A stretch of DNA of 64,000 bases from contig JAKOTQ010000043.1 in assembly GCA_029776205.1 (NCBI GenBank), positions 62,001-126,000 on the forward strand. The letters are read 5' to 3'. The notes beneath the pieces were generated by a model. It was given only the letters and a program-made list of their open reading frames with translations. It did not search any database and was not told the DNA's origin. The position numbers were made by a program, and so were the translations under genes. Origin of the DNA: Bacillota bacterium. GTDB lineage: Bacteria > Bacillota > UBA4882 > UBA8346. This document shows, one piece after another, positions 57,138 to 64,000 of this stretch (the first letter of the stretch is position 1; each line of letters opens with the position of its first letter).

Positions 57138-58901
57138 GCCTAATGTATTTAACAGATAAGGATCCGGCGTGATGATCGCCGTTTTAAAATCATCGTAAAT
57201 AACAAATCCGGGTTTAGATGCAGGCGGCTTTTTCACGTGTTTTCGCTGGGTATAATCTACCGCTACTTTGGTTGAGTGGCGGGCTTTACTGAAAAAAACT
57301 GCCAATTGACAAGCATAGTTTAGGGTTTCGTCGTCTACTTCCGTCCCGGGAAGCAATTTTAATATCACATGGGAACCGGGAATCTTTTGAGTATGGAACC
57401 ACCAGTCATTAGGACCGGCGATTTTAAAGGTGAGCCGATCATTTTGAATATTATTGCGTCCCACGAGCAAAGTGTGGCCTGCCGGTGTCACATATTGACG
57501 GGGTTTGGCGGGAGCCTCTGTTTTGCCAGGTTTGGTTCCCGGTTTCTTTTTTAATGGGGTGTCCGTTTTTTCTTCGAGTTCTTCTTGGATTAAAGCCAAG
57601 TCTTCAAGGGTAGAGCCGGTTTCAGCCATGGCCTCCAAGCTTTCAAGATAATCGAGAGTTTCCTGGGTTTTGGCGATTTGTTCGGCGATAGCGATTTGGC
57701 CCTTTTTAGCTTTTTGATATTTTTTAAAATAGACCTGTGCATTTTCCTGAGCCGACAGCGCGGGATTGAGGGGGATGAGGATGGTGTTCCCCTCCGGGTC
57801 ATAATAATTGACTACAGAAGTTTCCGTAGCTCCTTTAGGAATCTGGTAACCATAGGTCGTCAAAAGTTCGCCTATGATTCGCCAGTGGTCGCTCTGCTCA
57901 GCTGCAGCGGCTTCCTGTTTTTGCTTTTCCAGTTTTTTAGCGTTCTTTTCAATTAAATTTCGAATCTTTCGCAACAGGTTGCTTTTGGCCTCCATTAAAC
58001 GGGCCAGATCGTGACGGAAATTGATGGTGGCAACCACTGCCGCATTGAGGGACGGAAGGGGCCGGACAGAATAACCCGACAATGGGTAGTGGGGTGTAAA
58101 CGCCATAAAATCCTGCAATTTGCCTTGTTCATCATAGAGACCTGATGGTTGATATTTCCCGGCTGCCAAAGCGTCGGCCCAATCGGAAAAGGAACGGTAT
58201 AGTGCTTCCGCCTGCTCTGGCAACAGCTCATCACATCGACTTTTTTGGTCCAAACCCGATGTGTGAAGGATTTCACGGAGGGATGGTGATGATAATCCAT
58301 ACCAGTGTTTTAGGAGAAAACTTTCGACACTGGTTTCGGAAGGGACTTGCGCCATCAGATGGGTAAACTCAGGGGCGGAGATAGTTACAGGCTTCCAGCG
58401 CCCACCGGTTGGTGGCAATTCGTAGGGTGAACCTGCGCTTAAATCTCGATCGCCGGAATCCTTTGGATAAGAACGCCGCCAGCAATCAATGATCCGGTTT
58501 TGCTCATTGGTGACGATCAAATTGGCGGTTTTTCCGGTAAATTCAATCCAAATATATTTTTGGCTCAATCCTTCAAGGGGATCATAAACCTCAAAGGATA
58601 ATTTCAAAATGCGTTCAAAAGGAATGGCCTGGATAGCTGTTAATTTGGAACCGCCAAAATATTTGCGGAGCAACATGCAAAAGGATGACGGTTGAAGCGG
58701 GTTGACTTTGGTGTCGTCACATCGGTGAAAACGGGCATATTTGGGGTTGAGGGAGATCAGTAATTTAAACGCTTCACCCCCTCCGTAGCAGGAGAAAAGA
58801 AATTCATCTTTTAAAGGTTGATAAATTTTATCGATTTTAACGGGTAGAAGACGATCGATCTCTTGCGCCAGGCAAGCGACGACCGGTGCATCAAAAGGCA
58901 T
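57117..58901 (-). CDS. rqcH: NFACT protein, ribosome quality control factor RqcH
   Basis: 594 aa. N-terminal NFACT-N domain (MPFDAPVVACLAQEIDRLL; ISLNPKYARFHRC), HhH-like segment, a long charged coiled coil (about residues 285-420), and the NFACT-R domain (HTLLVGRNNIQNDRLTF; DWWFHTQKIPGSHVIL). RqcH recruits tRNA-Ala to stalled 50S subunits and adds Ala tails; older names are fibronectin-binding protein A/FbpA. ATG 58901 has GGAGG 8 nt upstream; the first ATG six codons earlier lies over this site and is rejected. Confidence 0.93.
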   Translation of the reverse strand: MPFDAPVVACLAQEIDRLLPVKIDKIYQPLKDEFLFSCYGGGEAFKLLISLNPKYARFHRCDDTKVNPLQPSSFCMLLRKYFGGSKLTAIQAIPFERILKLSFEVYDPLEGLSQKYIWIEFTGKTANLIVTNEQNRIIDCWRRSYPKDSGDRDLSAGSPYELPPTGGRWKPVTISAPEFTHLMAQVPSETSVESFLLKHWYGLSSPSLREILHTSGLDQKSRCDELLPEQAEALYRSFSDWADALAAGKYQPSGLYDEQGKLQDFMAFTPHYPLSGYSVRPLPSLNAAVVATINFRHDLARLMEAKSNLLRKIRNLIEKNAKKLEKQKQEAAAAEQSDHWRIIGELLTTYGYQIPKGATETSVVNYYDPEGNTILIPLNPALSAQENAQVYFKKYQKAKKGQIAIAEQIAKTQETLDYLESLEAMAETGSTLEDLALIQEELEEKTDTPLKKKPGTKPGKTEAPAKPRQYVTPAGHTLLVGRNNIQNDRLTFKIAGPNDWWFHTQKIPGSHVILKLLPGTEVDDETLNYACQLAVFFSKARHSTKVAVDYTQRKHVKKPPASKPGFVIYDDFKTAIITPDPYLLNTLGIEEEQA

Positions 58902-59086
58902 GAAAAAAACCTCCATCATCCCGGAATTGGTTCAAATTATAAAATCATTGTTTTATTATATCAGAGATTTTCAATAAGCGACAATGATTCTTCATGACCG
59001 GGCAATGGGTGGCTTCGATTGGTCTGAGTCTTTTTTGCGCTGCATAATATTCAAGGAAAGCACCATAGCCGTTTGGGGGTAAAACG

Positions 59087-61768
59087 ATGTCGAACTGGTT
59101 TAATCGAGAAGCCGCCGATGTAATCCGGTCTTTCAACAGCCATTGGTATCATGGTCTGAAAAGTCGCGAGGCCGGCGCCAGACTTGAGAAATATGGATTC
59201 AACCAATTACAACAAAGCAAAAAAATTTCTCCGTGGCAGATCTTTAGTGCTCAATTTCTCGACTTTATGGTTTTGGTTTTATTGGGTGCTGCGATCCTTT
59301 CAGGTATTTTGGGAGAACGTGTGGATGCCATTACAATTATTGCGATTGTGGTATTAAATGCGATTTTAGGGTTCATCCAGGAATTTCGGGCTGAAAAATC
59401 ATTGGAAGCTTTGAAAGAACTTTCAGCACCGCAGGCCAGTGTGATTCGAGATGGGAAAATGCAGCGCATTGCCGCAAAATTGTTGGTACCGGGCGATATT
59501 TTGGTGTTGGAAAGCGGTGATCGGATTGCAGCGGACGGCCGACTGTTTGAAGAAGTTGACCTGGAAGTCAATGAAGCGACTTTAACAGGTGAATCGTTAG
59601 CGGTTTCAAAAAATACTGCCATAATTCGGGATCCCCGTGCGGGTTTGGGCGACCAAAAAAATATGGTTTTTGCAGGTACCGTAGTTGCAAACGGCCGGGG
59701 AAAAGCGGTTGTGACAGCCACAGGAATGGATACGGAAATCGGGAAAATTGCCGGGATGATCAGTTCAGCTGAAGATGAGGAAACACCTTTACAGAGACGG
59801 TTAGATCAATTGGGCCGGGTTTTAGTTGTTATTTGTCTGGGCGTCTGTGCAGCCGTTGCAACGATGGGTATTTTACGAGGCGAACCGCCGCGACAAATGT
59901 TTTTATCAGCGGTTAGTCTGGCGGTGGCTGCCATTCCTGAAGGGCTTCCTGCCATTGTTACCATTGCTTTGGCCATCGGTGTACAGCGGATGATTCGCCG
60001 TAATGCGATCATCCGTAAACTGCCGGCTGTTGAAACCCTGGGCTGTGCGACAGTGATCTGTTCGGACAAAACCGGAACACTGACTCAAAATAAACTCTCC
60101 GTTACCCGTTTATGGACGCCAGTTAACGAATACCGCAGTGAAAGTCTTTCCTCTAATACAGCAGGACATTCACCCGATTTGGCTCAACTGCTGGAAATCG
60201 GAGCTCTTTGTAACAATGCCCAGTTGGAAGAGGAGAAACGGGGGCAATGCAGAGTTATCGGTGATCCGACGGAGGGTGCCTTGCTGAAGGCAGCCGAAGA
60301 AGCCGGGATGAACTTACGGGAACTTTCCAAAGACCATCGTCGATTGGGAGAGATTCCGTTTTCGTCTGAACGAAAACGGATGAGCGTGTGGGTTCAGGAT
60401 CGGCACGGTCAGATCCGGTTATATGTAAAGGGAGCCGCCGATGTTATCCTGGAACGGTGTTCGCGGGTAATGACTAAATCTGGTATACAGCCGATGAATG
60501 CCGCGATGAAAGAGCTGATTCGAAGCCGGGTAGAAGCTTGGGGTGCCGATGCCTTGCGGGTATTGGCCTTTGCCTGGAGAGAAGGAGAACGAAGCGAAAT
60601 CGGAGTCAAGAAAGCCGATCCGGAAAAAGGCTTGATCTTTCAGGGATTGATGGGCATGACCGACCCACCTCGCCCGGAATCCCAGATGGCAGTGGCCAAA
60701 TGCCGCCAAGCAGGTATTCAGGTGAAAATGATCACCGGGGATTATCCTCGGACCGCAGCGGCCATTGGAAAGATGATCGGGCTTCTCCGATCAAATGGCA
60801 AGATAGTCACCGGTCAGGAGTTGGACCAGATGACCGATGAGCAATTGGCGAAAGTCGTCGGAGATATTGATATTTTCGCCCGGGTTGCCCCTCATCATAA
60901 ACTTCGAGTGGTGAAAGCGTTAAAAGAAAAAGGCGAAATTGTTGCTATGACCGGAGACGGGGTCAATGATGCACCAGCCATTAAAGAAGCAGATATCGGA
61001 GTGGCCATGGGGGTCAGTGGTACCGATGTTTCAAAAGAAGCTTCTGCCATGGTCATTGCCGATGATAATTTTGCAACCATAGTGGCTGCCGTGGAAGAAG
61101 GACGTATGATATATGACAATATTCGAAAGTTTATCCGGTATTTACTTAGCTGCAACATCGGGGAAATCTTGACCATGTTCGGCGGTATTATCATGGGGTT
61201 GCCGGTACCTCTGTTGCCCCTGCAGATTCTGTGGATTAATCTGGTGACCGATGGATTACCTGCCATCGCCCTGGGGATGGATCCGGCGGAACCCGGAATT
61301 ATGAAACGGCGACCCCGTCCTGCCAATGAAGGTATTTTCGGACGAGGCTTAGGAAAGAAAATCGTTTTTCAGGGGTTGATGATTGGAATTGCCACGTTGA
61401 CCATATTTCTTCTGAAATTGAAGAATGGTGATTTGATACTGGCCAGAACAGCTGCCTTTAATGCGTTGGTATTTTCGCAATTGCTCTTTGTTTTTCGCTG
61501 CCGGTCCGAATATCGCTCCATCTTCCAGATTAACTTGTTGGAGAACCGGTATCTGGTTGGAGCTGTAATGATTTCAACCACGATGCAACTGTTGGTTACG
61601 TATCTTCCGGCTTTGCAACCGATCTTTGGTACTCGCAGTTTATCTCCACAGGATTGGATGATCATCGGCAGTATCTTGTTATCCCTTACGTATTTCAGTG
61701 ATCTGGTTTATCAATTCCGGGCGTCTCTTCGGAAACATTTGAGTGTCTTTCGGTTTAAAAACGCATAG
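59087..61768 (+). CDS. P2A-type cation ATPase, probably Ca2+ exporter
   Basis: 893 aa P-type pump. Phosphorylation motif CSDKTGTLTQNK (Asp near residue 325), TGES actuator loop (NEATLTGES), TGDGVNDAPAIK hinge, and PEGLPAIVTIALA in M4. M5 contains NIGEILTMFGG and M6 NLVTDGLPAIALGMDP, so the Asn/Glu and Asn/Thr/Asp residues of both SERCA calcium sites appear kept, unlike PMR1-type pumps that have one. It removes Ca2+ from the cytoplasm. Divergent from rqcH, with about 185 bp between them. Confidence 0.9.
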   Translation: MSNWFNREAADVIRSFNSHWYHGLKSREAGARLEKYGFNQLQQSKKISPWQIFSAQFLDFMVLVLLGAAILSGILGERVDAITIIAIVVLNAILGFIQEFRAEKSLEALKELSAPQASVIRDGKMQRIAAKLLVPGDILVLESGDRIAADGRLFEEVDLEVNEATLTGESLAVSKNTAIIRDPRAGLGDQKNMVFAGTVVANGRGKAVVTATGMDTEIGKIAGMISSAEDEETPLQRRLDQLGRVLVVICLGVCAAVATMGILRGEPPRQMFLSAVSLAVAAIPEGLPAIVTIALAIGVQRMIRRNAIIRKLPAVETLGCATVICSDKTGTLTQNKLSVTRLWTPVNEYRSESLSSNTAGHSPDLAQLLEIGALCNNAQLEEEKRGQCRVIGDPTEGALLKAAEEAGMNLRELSKDHRRLGEIPFSSERKRMSVWVQDRHGQIRLYVKGAADVILERCSRVMTKSGIQPMNAAMKELIRSRVEAWGADALRVLAFAWREGERSEIGVKKADPEKGLIFQGLMGMTDPPRPESQMAVAKCRQAGIQVKMITGDYPRTAAAIGKMIGLLRSNGKIVTGQELDQMTDEQLAKVVGDIDIFARVAPHHKLRVVKALKEKGEIVAMTGDGVNDAPAIKEADIGVAMGVSGTDVSKEASAMVIADDNFATIVAAVEEGRMIYDNIRKFIRYLLSCNIGEILTMFGGIIMGLPVPLLPLQILWINLVTDGLPAIALGMDPAEPGIMKRRPRPANEGIFGRGLGKKIVFQGLMIGIATLTIFLLKLKNGDLILARTAAFNALVFSQLLFVFRCRSEYRSIFQINLLENRYLVGAVMISTTMQLLVTYLPALQPIFGTRSLSPQDWMIIGSILLSLTYFSDLVYQFRASLRKHLSVFRFKNA

Positions 61769-61823
61769 CTCCCGGCATATAGTGAGAAAATAGCCACAGA
61801 CTGGAAAATTTTGAGGTGGGTCT

Positions 61824-62513
61824 GTGGCCGTTTTCCTTTATTTAATCCCAATTTGCTTGCTTTTTTTTATACCGGTTCAGTTCCGTCTTTTTTATAAACG
61901 AGTAGCTGAAGATGACCATCTTCTGTTTGAAATGAGTTTCCTCGGCGGCCTGCTTAAAAGATCATGGGAAGCCAGTCTTTTGGAACTGGCGATGAACGGA
62001 GTCAAAAGAAAAGTTACCAAACAGGGTAAATGGTTTTGGTTAAAACGGAAAACTTCCGTCGATGAAATTAGCCCGCTGTTTGGAAATAACTCCTCTCGGG
62101 GATGGGGGGAGTTTTTTCGCCGTTATTACCAATTGGGTTTAGGGATGACGTTATTCACCTATTTTTTACCGGCCAAATATCAAAATTGGCTGTTGATTGC
62201 TGACAGGTTGGAAAACCGGGGCAAATTTTACCGGTTGGTATGGAAAACCGCTTTAGGTACAGGCGACGGGGCTTTGGATGCAATATGCTATGGAATCCTT
62301 TGGGCCCTTAAAGCGACTTTGATAGCTTCCATCAGTCATCGATACCGTTTTGCCCGTCCTCCCGAGATTTCCGTGTTCCCTGATTTTCAGAGGGTCCGGT
62401 TTGACACGGTTTTTGACTGTATATTCCGAGTTAAACTCGGCTATATTATTATTGCTGCTTTGATCACGCGGCTTCGTTATCGCTTGGCGAAAGGAGGTGT
62501 CAGCCTTGAATGA
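61824..62513 (+). CDS. DUF2953 membrane protein (YtfI-like)
   Basis: 229 aa. One membrane helix at the N-terminus, then a basic soluble part and a hydrophobic stretch near the end (LGYIIIAALITRL). In Bacillus and clostridia DUF2953 proteins are encoded directly before ytfJ/gerW and are linked to sporulation; the same order and a short overlap are seen here. GTG 61824 follows GAGGTGG. Function beyond this context is unknown. Confidence 0.75.
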   Translation: MAVFLYLIPICLLFFIPVQFRLFYKRVAEDDHLLFEMSFLGGLLKRSWEASLLELAMNGVKRKVTKQGKWFWLKRKTSVDEISPLFGNNSSRGWGEFFRRYYQLGLGMTLFTYFLPAKYQNWLLIADRLENRGKFYRLVWKTALGTGDGALDAICYGILWALKATLIASISHRYRFARPPEISVFPDFQRVRFDTVFDCIFRVKLGYIIIAALITRLRYRLAKGGVSLE

Positions 62514-62928
62514 ACATCCGATTGAAGGCTTGATGAAAACGTCGATGCAAAACATCAAAGAGATGGTCGATGTCAATACCATTTTGGGAGACCCGGTTGA
62601 AACTCCGGATGGAAATGTCATTATCCCTATTTCACGGGTAACGTTTGGCTTCGCAGCTGGAGGAAGTCAATTCGAAAGTCAAAAGAAAGGGAAAGAGAAA
62701 GACAAAGGCAACCAGGAAGGAGGCAACGGGGAGCAGCTACCATTTGGCGGAGGAAGTGGCGCTGGTATCACCATCAATCCGGTAGCTTTTTTGGTGGTTG
62801 GAAAAGAACAGACAAAGTTATTACCGGTGGAGAGCAATGTGTTAGTGGACCGGATCCTCGACTCGGCTCCTAAATTATTAGATAAAGTTCAGGAAATGAT
62901 AGGTTCCAATAAAAGTGAAATTCATTAA
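62506..62928 (+). CDS. ytfJ: GerW/YtfJ family sporulation protein
   Basis: 140 aa. Family pattern: HPIEGLMKTSMQNIKEMVD, GDPVETPDGNVIIPISRVTF, and a Gly-rich middle before AGITINPVAFLVVGKE. In B. subtilis GerW is needed for germination in response to nutrient receptors. TTG 62506 has AAAGGAGG 8 nt upstream; the GTG at 62497 overlaps that site. It overlaps the end of the DUF2953 gene by 8 nt, so translation is coupled. Confidence 0.88.
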   Translation: MNEHPIEGLMKTSMQNIKEMVDVNTILGDPVETPDGNVIIPISRVTFGFAAGGSQFESQKKGKEKDKGNQEGGNGEQLPFGGGSGAGITINPVAFLVVGKEQTKLLPVESNVLVDRILDSAPKLLDKVQEMIGSNKSEIH

Positions 62929-62939
62929 GGTATGAATTG

Positions 62940-62963
62940 AAACCGCGATACTCGCGGTTTTCC
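62940..62963 (+). terminator. Weak terminator after ytfJ
   Basis: AAACCGCGA and TCGCGGTTT pair perfectly around TAC. Only four T residues follow, so read-through into the carboxypeptidase gene is possible. Confidence 0.55.
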
Positions 62964-63077
62964 AATTGATCATCGACATTTTTACAATGATTTTCTGATT
63001 CCACGAGAGGTTTTTTGGTGTTGAGCTTGAATAATTATTTTCATTGAATTTTTATGGCTTGGAAGCAGGAGAACAAG

Positions 63078-64000
63078 ATGAAACGCATATTATGGATATT
63101 CGGATTTTTACTGCTCAGTCTTTCATTACCGGTCAACGCTGCTGTACCATTGGATCTGGCAGCTGAATCAGCAATTTTAATGGATTATACGACCGGGGAG
63201 ATACTGTATCAAAAAAATGCGACAATCCGTAAAGCGCCGGCGAGTACTACTAAGATCGTAACGGCATTGGTGGCTTTGGAACGAGGAGATCTACATCAAA
63301 CCATCCTCGTCAGTCCAACCGCTTCCAAAACGGAAGGATCATCGATTTGGCTGACAAGCGGCGAAAAACATACGTTGGAAGATATGCTATATGGGATTTT
63401 ACTGAGCTCCGGAAATGATGCGGCCGTGGCTGTCGCTGAAAATCTGGCCGGAACTGAAGAACAATTTGCGGAATGGATGACTGAAAAAGCCAGAGAGTTA
63501 GGAGCGACGTCAAGTACATTTAAAAACAGCAGCGGTTTGCCGGCGGAAGGCCATCTTACTACAGCCAGAGATTTAGCTTTGATTACCCGTTATGCACTGC
63601 ATAATCCGGTATTTAATGCCATTGTGAAAACGAAGCAAAAAGCGATCGCTGGGCCTAATCATGATGGAAACCGGAATTTGATCAATCATAATAAGCTCCT
63701 GTGGCGGTATGAATATACGGATGGTGTAAAAACGGGTTATACCCGGGAAGCCGGCCGGTGTTTGGTGGCTTCAGCGACACGTAATGGTCACCGGCTGATA
63801 ACGGTGGTATTGAACAGCAAGAAGATGTATGAAGATACGGAAGCCTTATTTGAATATGGATTTAATAATTTTCAACTGTTAAATCTCATTTCTCTCCAGG
63901 AGAAAGTGGCCGAAGTCGAGGTTAGCTCCGGAATCATGTCGAGCGTTCCGGTATTGGCGAACCGGCCGTTGACGCTGTTGCTTCCTAAAGGGGTGGAATC
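63078..64000 (+). CDS. D-alanyl-D-alanine carboxypeptidase, DacF-like (partial, runs off the end)
   Basis: About 307 codons are visible and no stop occurs before the edge. A signal peptide covers residues 1-22. Penicillin-binding motifs: STTK (in PASTTKI, near residue 55), SGN (SSGNDAAV, near 114) and KTG (DGVKTGYT, near 218), so this is a type 5 low-molecular-weight PBP that trims stem peptides. The C-terminal domain begins just before the end (EVEVSSGIMSSVPV). Its position after ytfJ fits the sporulation carboxypeptidase DacF/DacB order in clostridia. GCAGGAG precedes ATG 63078. Confidence 0.92.
   Translation, partial: MKRILWIFGFLLLSLSLPVNAAVPLDLAAESAILMDYTTGEILYQKNATIRKAPASTTKIVTALVALERGDLHQTILVSPTASKTEGSSIWLTSGEKHTLEDMLYGILLSSGNDAAVAVAENLAGTEEQFAEWMTEKARELGATSSTFKNSSGLPAEGHLTTARDLALITRYALHNPVFNAIVKTKQKAIAGPNHDGNRNLINHNKLLWRYEYTDGVKTGYTREAGRCLVASATRNGHRLITVVLNSKKMYEDTEALFEYGFNNFQLLNLISLQEKVAEVEVSSGIMSSVPVLANRPLTLLLPKGVE

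Overview
The window reads as an ordinary-looking chromosome segment of an anaerobic, fermentative, spore-forming member of the Firmicutes (Bacillota). Evidence: Gram-positive style ribosome binding sites and intrinsic terminators, an intact sigK, sporulation-type ytfI/ytfJ(gerW) genes, RqcH, YebC, PrsW, a DacF-like carboxypeptidase, oxygen-independent HemZ, a B12-dependent ribonucleotide reductase, [FeFe]-hydrogenase-type proteins, AdhE and lactate dehydrogenase. A relative of Hydrogenispora-like or clostridial ethanol/H2 producers is possible, but I cannot place it from sequence alone. I saw no phage, insertion sequence or CRISPR array.

Layout. 1-6398: the end of a small membrane protein (probably AtpI/AtpZ) and the complete F-type ATP synthase operon atpBEFHAGDC. 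6534-8678: a K+-dependent membrane pyrophosphatase. 8856-10743: Nudix hydrolase, LemA and TPM proteins. 10909-17412: purine genes (adenine deaminase, a LysR regulator, one-chain FGAM synthase). 17607-19213: Gfo/Idh/MocA oxidoreductase and a SPOR protein. 19465-21895: NuoE/NuoF-type subunits of a bifurcating hydrogenase, without the catalytic subunit. 22182-27713: nrdJ behind two NrdR boxes, ldh, an MBL-fold hydrolase, hemZ. 27834-33699: a parvulin foldase, hisS, aspS, a 6S RNA gene and 5-formyl-THF cyclo-ligase. 33718-34431: a YcgR/PilZ gene broken by one in-frame stop. 34697-41119: secA, prfB (programmed frameshift), a class B PBP and sigK. 41120-41797: a gene-free stretch with two strongly structured RNA-like elements. 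41798-48390: guaB, pgsA-like, prsW, yebC, a hisI-like gene, an MFS transporter, aroE. 48482-55012: a Rex-operator-headed operon of a 2Fe-2S protein, a sensory [FeFe]-hydrogenase-like protein, a PP2C phosphatase, rex, then adhE. 55117-64000: GH9 cellulase, rqcH, a Ca2+-type P-ATPase, ytfI, ytfJ and the start of a D,D-carboxypeptidase.

How the parts fit. ATP synthase and membrane pyrophosphatase form an ion-cycling module; residues in both suggest that Na+ may be a coupling ion. NADH is reoxidised through lactate, ethanol and H2 routes, and Rex together with a sensory hydrogenase/phosphatase pair appears to tie the ethanol branch to redox state. The most interesting items are the Rex/HydS/PP2C/AdhE unit, the unassigned structured RNAs before guaB, the UAA-type prfB frameshift site, the two-carboxylate c subunit, the Tritrichomonas-like IMP dehydrogenase, and two hairpins that bury ribosome binding sites.
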